A DNA stretch of 64,000 nt from Ichthyophis bannanicus (taxonomy: Eukaryota > Chordata > Amphibia > Gymnophiona > Ichthyophiidae), in assembly GCA_033557465.1 (NCBI GenBank), contig CM066033.1, forward strand, positions 14,757,080-14,821,079, written 5' to 3'. A model generated the notes under the pieces. That model was not told where the DNA came from. It did not search any database and worked only from the letters and a program-made list of their open reading frames with translations. Positions 55,311 through 64,000 of the stretch are shown here, piece after piece. How positions within the stretch are numbered: position 1 is the first letter of the stretch; every line of letters starts with the position of its first letter. The position numbers and the translations under genes were made by a program.

Positions 55311-55791
55311 GGGTGGGGGCATGAGTGACTGCTCACCTCTGGTGGGTGGTCAACATAAACATACATCAGGGTGGCAAGCATCTTGCTGCTCCTGCTCCAC
55401 TGCTGTGTGTGTCATGTACAGCATAGTTTGTCACATGTCACACAAGATCTCCAGGAACACCAGGAAGATGTCATCACATGTGGGTAGCATCGGTACCAAC
55501 TGAGCCTGTGTGGGAACGCTACCCAGCGTCCTATATGAAAGCTTTTGCCAGCCTCCCACAGTGCGTGCATGCTGCCTTCCCGCCTGTCCAAACTGCCTCT
55601 CTCCAATTGAGTTTACAGCTGACACAAGCAGGGAGAGAGAGAGACATTGGGAAAGTGAGAGAGGCAGAGAGAGAGACACATCCCGCAAGGGGAGATGGGT
55701 GGGTTGTGATTACCTCATCCTGATGTTCCAGGAGATCACCTGTTACAGGTGATTAACTATGCTATCACCAGGTACAAGCAGGACGTAGTCG

Positions 55792-56700
55792 TCACATGTG
55801 GGGAAACCCTAGATGTAGATGCCTGGGAAGGATCCACAGAGTGGTGAGGGCCTGTGGAGGGCCTCCACTTTCACCCATGGTTCTGGGGCATCCTGTAGGA
55901 GAGGCGGCTAGGAGTGTATTACGTATGGGAGAGGTTTTGGACAGCAGCCTGACCAACCAGAGCATGCCTGCAGGAGCCTTTATCCAAGCATTCATGGGCC
56001 GTGAAACGAGGACCATGTAGCTGCTTCACAAATGTCGTTAATATGTACAGAATGGACGTGAGCCCGTGAGACTGCCATGACTCTCACATTGTGAGTGGGA
56101 ACATGGGCCAACAGTGAATGGTGTTGGCTAGGTTAGATAAAGGGTAATACACTGAGCAATCCAGTTGGCTAGAGATAGTTTTGAAGCTACTATACCCAAA
56201 TGCGAGCAATCCGAGACTCAGAATAGCTGAGGGGACCTTTGGTGTTGATCGGTCCTCTGCAGATGGGAAGCCACAGCTCATTCACAGTCCAAGGTATGAA
56301 GCCTCTTCTCTGCATTTGAAACATGCGGCTGTTGAAAGACTACAGGTAACTACAACTCGTGTTTCAAATGAAAGGAGGAATCCACCTTAGGCATGACGTG
56401 TGGATGTGTCCGTAGGATTACCTTCTCATGTTGAAACGGTGTGTGGGGTGGATCAGGCACTGGAGCTTGGGATTAACAGATAGAACTTGCTGATGTGATT
56501 ACAAGACCGTATTTTACATTCCAGGTCAGAGACTTTAAGGATGTAGTGTCTAAGTGCTCAGAGGACGGCAGCATACGTTGCCCTGGCAGCAGATTGGAAT
56601 CCCATGCCTCTGGAGGTGGTCTAAGGGCAGGTTTTGGTAGATGCAGGCCTCTCATGATCCCGGATATGAGAGGATGGGATGACATGGGTTGTCTAGTGAT
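55792..56700 (-). pseudogene. DIRS D tyrosine recombinase, broken
   Basis: The minus piece 56473-56685 reads MRGLHLPKPALRPPPEAWDSNLL and LVITSASSIC, matching the recombinase region just before and over the first catalytic arginine of copy C, where the arginine is lost. The end of the gene lies near 55800-56280 in short frames. Confidence 0.65.
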
Positions 56701-56993
56701 GGGTGCAGAAGGAGCAGCAATGCCACTTAAATGGACTCTGACTCATTCTGTTTGGAGACCATTGTTTGATGAGTAATGGCGTTTGTCAAAAAAATATTTC
56801 TATACGGATGACAAGAGGGGTTCCAGGCCTTTTGTTATCACCAAATGAAATGTCACGTCTACCTGATGGCACAGGACTGCCTTGTGGAAGGTTTCCTGGA
56901 AGCACAACAGACATCATGCACTTCCTGAATGAGTGGAGGGCCAAAGCAGTTTCAGCCGTCAGTAGCCAGGCTCTGGGGTGTAGAGACAGGGGG

Positions 56994-59370
56994 TTAGTAT
57001 GCCATACATTCCCCTCCTTCTGTGATAGTATGTCTGGAGCTGACCCTACGTACAGGGGTGGAACCTGGGTCATATGTAGAAGCAGAGGGTATCACACCTG
57101 TTGTTGCCAGCGTGGGGCTATGAGGATCATATAGCCTCTGTCCCTCAGGGGTTGCAATAGGGTCTATGCAATCAAGGCAATGGGAGGTTAGGCATATAGG
57201 CAGTCCGGCACCCAGTTGAGGAGGACAGCATCCCTCGTTTGACAGCTCTGAGCTTGGATTGGTGTATAGAACCGGGTAGGTTTTGCATATGATGGACGTG
57301 CAAAGAGGTATGAATCTTGATTTCCCCAGAGTTGCACTACTCAACAGAGTTGGTCCATATGTAAAGACCATTTGTGAGGAAGAACAACACGACTGAGTTT
57401 GTATGGCTAAGAGTTCTGATTGCCAGGGAGATAGACTGCCAGGAGATGGATCTGCTGCTGTCTGGCAAACAACCACAATTGATGAGCTTCGTTGCAAAGG
57501 GACAGAGAGCCTGTTCCTCCTTGTTTGTTCACATAGACCATAGCTACATGATTGTCTGTGCAAAGTAGTATTCCATTGGCCTGTAGAAGGGAATGGGGGA
57601 CATGAATAGCCAGGCAAATTGCTCAGACCTCAAACAGATTGCTGTGGAAATGACTCTCCTGACAATTCCAGGTGGTTTGGGTGGAGGTGTCCAGTACATT
57701 TGCAGCCCAGCCCACGTTAGATGCATCTGTTGTTAATGGGATCTGAGGAGGGGTTTGCAGGAGAGGTGACCCCTCCAACAGGTTTGGTGCTGTCCGCCAC
57801 CAGTCCAGGCACAGGGTATGGTGGTTTCACTTTACTGTCACATGTGAGAGACAGCCTGTTGCTTGCGTCCACTAGGGAGAGAGTGGGCTCACTGGGCTGG
57901 TCTCATGTGGAGACACGCGTAGGGGACAACATGCACCGTAGATGCCATGTGACCCAGCAGCTGATGCATCTCTCGAGGCAAGAGGTGCACTTGTTGTAGT
58001 GCTGTCCAAACACGTTGCACAATGCGAGGACAGTGAGGCTGAGTCAGGTAGGTTTTGTCAGTCTGGTATCTAGCCTTGCACCTATGAGCTGCAGCGTTTA
58101 CGTGGCAGTCAGACAATATTCCACGACATAGCTGACAGAGCCTACATATTGAAATGCCTCTATATCGCCTACATATTAATGCCTCTATATCGTTCCATGG
58201 TGAGACCGCACCTTGAATATTGTGTGCAATTCTGGTTGCCGTATCTTAAAAAGGATATAGCGATTTTAGAAAAGGTTCAGAGAAGAGCCACCAAAATGGT
58301 AAAGGGGATGGAAGGATACTCCTATGAAGAAAGGCTAAAAAGGTTAGGGCTCTTTAAACTGGAAAAGAGACGGCTGAGGGGAGATATGATAGAAGTCTAT
58401 AAATTAATGAACGGAATGGAACGGGTAAACGTAGATCGATTGTTTACGTTATCAGAATATAGAAAGACTAGGGGACATGCAATGAAGCTACAGGGTAAAC
58501 TATTTAAGACCAATAAAAGAAAATATTTTTTCACTCAACGTGTAATCAAACTCTGGAATTTGTTACCGGAGGATGTAGTAAAGGCTGTTAGTGTAGCTGG
58601 GTTTAAAAAAGGTTTGGACAAGTTCCTGGAGGAAAGGTCCATAAACCATTATTAAGAAGTGACCGAAGATATCAATGCTTGACCCAGTACAAGCATTGTG
58701 GAACTTGTGTCTCTTGGGGAAACTGCTAGGTACATATGACCTAGTTTGGCCACTGTTGGAAACAGAATACTGGGCTTGATGGACCTTGGTCTGACCCAGT
58801 ATGGCATATCTTATGTTATGTTATGTTATTGGAGTTCACGCATTATATAAGCGAGAGAGGTCTGGACATGTGTTTGTGACTGTGCCTGGATGTGGCAGTC
58901 ATCCACGTAGGGCCACCACAATATTCCCCTGGTACGGACCAAACCAGCAACCACAGACATGCAGTTTGTGAATACTCTGGGTGCTGAGGCATGGCTGAAG
59001 GGAAAACATTTTTGGGATAGTGGTTTCCCTGATGGGGGAACGAAAGGAACCTTCGGTGGGCTTGTTGGCAGAGAAGATGGGTGTACGCATCCGTGTGATT
59101 TTAAAAACAAAGGCATATCTGCCTGTGTAGGTCTGGAAGTACGTTTCCTCCAGAGATCATTTGGAATGTCTTCTGGAGCAGAAACTTGTTCAGTTCTCTT
59201 AAATGTAGGATGTGTCTGTGACCTCCTTTTTGCATAGGTCTGAGGAAATTGTGGGGTGAGAAACCAGAACCCTGTTGGAGATGAGGTATCTCTTCCATTG
59301 CTCCTTGAGGTAGACGATGTGTTACCTCTGGATTCATTTGGGGGGATGTTTGCAAACTGAATGTCCCCAC
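56994..59370 (-). pseudogene. DIRS D reverse transcriptase-RNase H, broken
   Basis: The minus pieces are RT entry (59101-59370, ILHLRELNKFLLQKTFQM), RT core (58826-59116, SAPRVFTNCMSVVAG and YVDDCHIQ), the RT-RNase H link (57889-58116, LLGHMASTVHVVPYACLHM) and the RNase H side (56994-57617). All match copy C wording. A CR1 insertion and many shifts break it. Confidence 0.8.
58141..58830 (+). mobile_element. CR1-type LINE 3' end with open 168-codon frame
   Basis: Frame 58149-58655 encodes the RT C-terminal region: [54 protein letters not shown] and [17 protein letters not shown]. The tail TTGGTCTGACCCAGTATGGC runs into a TATGT repeat at 58812-58829. At the 5' edge CCTACATATT(GA)AATGCCTCTATATCG is repeated in tandem (58141-58192). 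It is the youngest-looking of the CR1 ends here and is inserted opposite to the host DIRS genes. Confidence 0.9.
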
Positions 59371-60700
59371 TATTGTTGGAGGCGGCAGGCTATGTGCATG
59401 ACGCCTCTACCCTCTTCTATGATGGACACAGTCCAGGGTTCTGATGTTATCTGCCTCCATCTGTGGATGAGGTGACCTAATCTTCCTGTGATTGTGGACG
59501 GTTGCTTTCTCTGGAGGGCCAGGAAGGGCAGGTACTCCATCACAGAGTCAAAGGCCCTGTGGGGGCTGAGGCTGCTGGGTCTGCTGAGGCAGAATAGCTG
59601 TCGGCTTTCTATGCTTAGTAGCTTGTTGACCCTTTCTAGCAGCTTGTACTGCAGGTTGTACGTACTGCGCATAGGACTGTCGAATCCTTTTGTTTTGTAG
59701 GGGATGCGCTTTTCTACAGCTCTCATCTTTGCAGAATCTACAATATTTGAAGGACTTGTCAAGGTCAAATTGTCCTGCCGGGTTATAAAAACCATTTTTC
59801 ACCACTACAGGGGATGTTGGCCAGTTTATCCTGTACCCAGTGTTGCAGGTGAGAGGCTTGCAGCCAGCCAGGTGTCATTGCCCCAATAGCAATGGCAGAG
59901 ACTCTGCCTTGGCATGAAAAAAAGTCAGAAGCTGCCCTGTTCACAACATGTGAAATGTTCTGGGCATGCTTGACAGGTGCTTCATAGTAGTGACCTCTGT
60001 GATGTGCGAAATGTGGACTTAACTGTTGTAGATCTTGTATGACCTCCGTCAGGAACATTCCCATGTACTTGATATAGGCACCTGTCCTGTCTGACAGCTT
60101 GAATGTATGGACGACACAGCGACCAAAGGCAACTAATGTCTTACACTCCCTACCAGGAGGGTTGGTGGCATGCTGTTTGTAACGTTTAATTCTCCTCCTA
60201 GCACACTCAACCATGATGGAGTAATCAGGGAGGTGTCCTCACTGCAGACCGGGTGACAGAGGCACATGATACATAGTAGGCACATGTGAGAATGTGGAGA
60301 GGTGGTAAGAGGAATCTTCCACATTCACAAAAGAGGATTCCGTAAGATCTGACGTAGTGGCAGGATGTCTGTCCCTTATGGAGTTTGTCGATATTGATGA
60401 ATCTCGGTCTCCCGTGGCCTGTGCTCACATTGTGTTACTAATGAAATGGAGAGGCCCCCAACTACATGTGTGTGGAGATCCAGGAAGGACATATCTTGAG
60501 GAGGGGACATTCTCCTCTTGGGAGAGGCAGGCTTGTCCTGGAGAGGTACATCGTTACCCTCTGAGCTGTCACAGTCATCAGACCCCTCAGGTGTTTGCAT
60601 GTATCTTCTCTATGGAGCCTCAGGTAAAGTGAGGTATCGGTACCAATTGGCCTCAGTATCGTAGTGACACGGTACCGGTGTGTGGATACCACTGCTAATC
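59371..60700 (-). pseudogene. DIRS D gag, broken
   Basis: The minus frame 59783-60214 (143 codons) reads MVECARRRIKRYKQHATNPP, GRECKTLVAFGR and AIAIGAMTPGWLQASHLQHWV. This matches the C-terminal half of copy B gag. The pieces at 59370-59805 continue it with KFQYCRFCK-like and Gln-rich words. The region 60620-60690 has the GGTATCGGTACC / CGGTACCGGTG words that also mark gag in copy B. Confidence 0.75.
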
Positions 60701-61750
60701 AACAACAATGTTGCATTTGCCAATGCCGGTCATGCAGTTGCTGCACATACCAGTGTTGCATTTTGCAGGGTCTGTGGTGGAAACAGGGTCTTTGATGCCA
60801 CATGGTGAACTGCCAGATTGCGTTCAATGGCCACGATCCTCTGGTCAAACAACACTGACGATGTCTGTGTAGGAGTACTGGCCAATGCCAGGACCCCAGA
60901 GCATGGAACAAGGTTGTTGGACCAGATTGAGGCCTCCAGAACATCATGGAGTCCCATAGTGGCTATGGGGGCCAGGGACTCCCACTGGGGCTGTTTGCCC
61001 GGAGCGTGCTCCTCAAGGGCAATGCCAGTGGCAGTCCTATATTCGAGGGGGATGTACCCTTTCAGGAACGGACAGATTTGTGTTTGGTTACCTGAGATCC
61101 ACGAGAGGAAGAGGATGCCCTTGTCGACATTTCTGGGCCCGACGCCACGTTGGTGGGGAAGAGGGTACCAAGCTTGACTGCTCTGTCCTGCCAGCCACTC
61201 TTGGATAACATCCCACAGGCCAAACATTCAGACATTTATTGATCTAGCCATTAGCATTTGCAATACCAATCATGGTTGTCAGTGACTGAGAAAGTACCTG
61301 AACATTATCAGCATATATTCTGCTGCCGAAGAGTGATTTTCCATGTTTGATGTGGGATTAGGGCCTAATGGCAAACCGGGGGGAGTCCTACAAAGGGGAT
61401 TGTTGTTATTTTGTTGCAAAGGTTTCATTGTGTGGGTGAATCTGACCTTTTTGAAAATAAACTTTGAAGAACAGTGGTAATAATACAGAGAAACAGGCAA
61501 ACAGTGTCACAGGAGTGGCACTACAATAGCTGTTTTTTAGCAGTGACAGGTACAATGACCTGCTGGCTCTGTGGAAAACAATGAACTGCAGAGAGACATT
61601 TGGGAAAAGCAAGATGACCGCACACAGGCGCTGTGGGGTGCTTACAATAGCTTTCCCATTGGACACCGGAGACTGCTTGCACACAGGCTCTGTCAGTACT
61701 AATGAGACCCACATGTAAGGACTACTTCCTGCTTGTTCCAGGACATTTTG

Positions 61751-62825
61751 TGTTCCCAGTGCCACCTGCATACGTAGCTGTGTCTCTGGACATGTGTGCA
61801 GTGACACCTATGTGCAGTGTACCTGGCACCGTGAACACATCATTGCATTACCCTGTGGCCCCCTTGCATGACATTACTTGACCATGTCACATTTTGATTG
61901 GCAATGATGGTGTCCATGGTAACCCCGCCTAACCCCGTAAGTGGTATGTTGAATAAATGTGTGTTGTCCTGATTTATGCACATCTTCAGACCCAACCCCA
62001 ATGGCAACATGATATCCTACCAATCATGGGTGCTGTGTCCCTACATGGAACATTGTGTGGGTGGCCCTGATCACCTTCCCAGGGGCCACTACCATGACAT
62101 TTTGGTTTCTACAGGTCCCAGGATAGCAATGCTTGACCCACTACAAGCATTGTGTAACGTGTCTCTCTTGGGGAACCATGCTAGCTACGTACAACCTAGT
62201 TTGGACACTGTTGCAGAAAGCATACTGTGCGTGAAGGACGAGGTAATGACCCAGTATGGCCTATCTTAGGTTGTTATGTTCCTATGACCTGGGCCTTGTA
62301 TGCTTACGGCAGGTGTGGTTGCCAACACCATGGACAGGGACTAACGCAGCAGAATAGGCTATTGCCACCTGCGCTAATGTGGGTTTTTATTTCTGTGCTG
62401 TGCAACCACAACAGGTGCATGTATCCTTCCAACACCATCAGTAATGTTCATCTGCAACAAGGTTTGGGATTCGTAGCAGGTGGGCAGATGTGTGACCTGA
62501 CTCAGCCTACATTTATGGGGACATAGCTCTGTTACAGGCCTTTGTAATCAGATCTCATAGCTCATGGGGGTGGGGCGCTGTTACAGACATCCACATCTGC
62601 ACCTAGCATACCATCTGGATACATCAAAGACTTGTGTGATGAGGTGCTGACCTCACAGACTACAGGAGATGTGCAACCTACCTGCCATAACCTACCACAA
62701 TATCTGAATGACATACCCAACATTGCAATCCAGTCTCTGGCCCCCTGGGGTTTGGGTGTCCTAGCACACATCATCAGCTGCATACACCATAGCAAAAGGG
62801 TGACTGACAGTACACCTTACGCAGG
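61751..62825. other. Intergenic DNA with an old CR1 3' end
   Basis: Bases 62122-62288 contain a diverged CR1 tail (GCTTGACCCACTACAAGCAT, AATGACCCAGTATGGCC). I see nothing else recognisable. Confidence 0.6.
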
Positions 62826-64000
62826 TCACAGGACTCCTGGGGATAGGGAGATTTTATTGAACAGTTTAGGCACACAGAACCATATCACCGGGGTGAATGA
62901 TAGCCCACTCTGATGGGCTCTCAGGACTCCTGGGGATAGGGAGGATATATTGAACAACATTGGCACACACAACCATATCACCAGGGTGACTGTCAGCCCA
63001 CTCTGATGGGCTCTCAGGACCCCTGGGTATAAGGAGGATGTAGTGAACTGTTTAGGCACACACAACCATATCACCAGGGTGACTGACAGCCCACTCTGAT
63101 GGCCTCTCAGGACGCCTGGGTATAGGGAGGATATATTGAACAACATTGGCACACACAACCATATCACCAGGGTGACTGACAGCCCACTCTGACGGCCTCT
63201 CAGGACCCCTGGGGATAGGGAGGATGTATTAAACTGTTTAGGCACACACAACCATATCACCAGGGTGACTGATAGCCCACTCAGATGGGCTCTCAGGACC
63301 CCTGGGGATAGGGAGGATGTATTAAACTGTTTAGGCACACACAACCATATCACCAGGGTGACTGACAGCCCACTCTGATGGGCTCTCAGGACTCCTGGGG
63401 ATAGGGAGGATGTATTGAACTGTTTAGGCACACACAACCATATCACCAGGGTGACTGTCAGCCCACTCTGATGGGCTCTCTGGACTCCTGGGGATAGGGA
63501 GGATGTATTGAACAACATTGGCACTGAACCCCATATCACCAGGGTGACTGACAGCCCACTCTGATGGCCTCTCAGGACCCCTGGGGATAGGGAGGATGTA
63601 TTAAACTGTTTAGGCACACACAACCATATCACCAGGGTGACTGATAGCCCACTCTGATGGGCTCTCAGGACTCCTGGGGATAGGGAGGATCTTTTGAACT
63701 GCTTAGGCACACACAACCATATCACCAGGGTGACTGACAGCCCACTCTGATGGGCTCTCAGGACCCCTGGGGATAGGGAGGATGTAGTGAACAACATTGG
63801 CACAGAACCCCATATCACCAGGGTGACTGACAGCCCACTCTGATGGGCTCTCAGGACCCCTGGGGATAGGGAGGATGTAGTGAACAACATTGGCACACAG
63901 AACCCCATATCACAAGGGTGACTGACAGTCCACTCGGATGGGCTCTCTGGACTCCTGGAGATAGGGAGGATGTATTGAACAACATTGGCACAGAACCCCA
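62826..64000 (-). repeat. 93-bp satellite array, open in one frame
   Basis: About thirteen units of 93 bp run to the window end. The word CTCTCAGGA recurs at 62918, 63011, 63104 and so on. Because 93 is 31 codons, one minus-strand frame stays open for 360 codons (63908-62826), with a 31-residue unit containing SLSPGVLRAHQSGLSVTLVI. Two unit types differ at TGAACTGTTTAGG versus TGAACAACATTGG and are mixed (order A B A B A A A B A A B B B). No start context, signal or known domain suggests a real protein. Confidence 0.9.

Larger units (their letters stand above)
55440..61750 (-). mobile_element. DIRS-type retrotransposon, copy D (degenerate)
   Basis: Terminal repeat sequence at 55445-55620 (CACATGTGGGTAGCATCGGT, CAGCGTCCTATATGAAAGC) and its inverse near 61610-61745 match the ends of copy B. 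An internal complementary region lies at 55700-55810 (GGAGATCACCTGTTACAGGT). On the minus strand gag, RT, RNase H and recombinase pieces follow in DIRS order. A CR1 end is inserted at 58141-58830. Confidence 0.85.

Noticed and set aside
55616..55690. GAGAGA-rich stretch as a regulatory element
   Set aside because: It is simple-sequence DNA within the DIRS D end region, with a CT-run at the equivalent place in copy B.
62826..63908. 360-residue secreted or repeat protein
   Set aside because: It is a satellite with a 93-bp period, with no start context, signal peptide or domain.
62826..64000. CRISPR array
   Set aside because: The whole 93-bp unit repeats without unique spacers and the context is vertebrate.

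Overview
This is a window of large, repeat-rich vertebrate nuclear DNA in which nearly all recognisable coding sequence belongs to transposable elements. DIRS-type (tyrosine-recombinase) retrotransposons, CR1/L2 LINEs, an RTE/BovB-like LINE, L1-type ORF1 sequences, a Harbinger transposon, hAT elements, a Penelope-like fold-back and a C2H2 zinc-finger exon fit an amphibian best. A caecilian or salamander is my guess, at low confidence. I see no intact host gene, tRNA, rRNA or CRISPR array.

Layout. 1-2344: decayed RTE/BovB-like LINE. 2345-17850: a CR1-type LINE split by nested insertions. The first is DIRS copy A (2432-10608, minus strand), which itself carries an ORF1-only L1 (8039-9862) and a CR1 3' end. 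The second is another ORF1-only L1 (11208-12799, minus). The third is a block at about 13066-16060 holding a second LINE family, an L2-like fragment and a run of unrelated hairpins (15489-15974). 18121-30258: DIRS copy B (plus strand), broken inside gag by the much better preserved DIRS copy C (20183-24796) and inside the RNase H region by a 2.3-kb fold-back with hammerhead-ribozyme-like motifs in both arms (25871-28207).

30322-33640: a C2H2 zinc-finger terminal exon, frameshifted in an A-run, followed by decaying duplications. 34529-35400: tandem tRNA-derived SINE-like units. 37105-38415: a tRNA/RTE-type SINE and an L2-like LINE end. 42274-51820: a large Harbinger-type transposon with its two genes in divergent orientation, a DDE transposase (minus) and a Myb/SANT protein (plus). 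Between them lies an inverted-repeat, CpG-rich promoter crowded with NRF1-like palindromes. The Myb gene is interrupted by a 369-bp hAT MITE and a 2.1-kb hAT element. 52400-55310: an unclassified decayed coding element and further Myb-protein-like exons on the minus strand. 55440-61750: DIRS copy D (minus) with a CR1 insertion. 62826 to the window end: a 93-bp satellite that is open in one frame over its whole length.

The elements form a dated stack: each insertion interrupts an older one, and several breakpoints carry readable target-site duplications. The most noteworthy items are the two ORF1-only L1 elements, one intact and with a tandem-monomer 5' end; the hammerhead-bearing fold-back; the palindromic bidirectional Harbinger promoter; the near-complete DIRS copy C with readable circle-junction logic; and the unexplained hairpin array.
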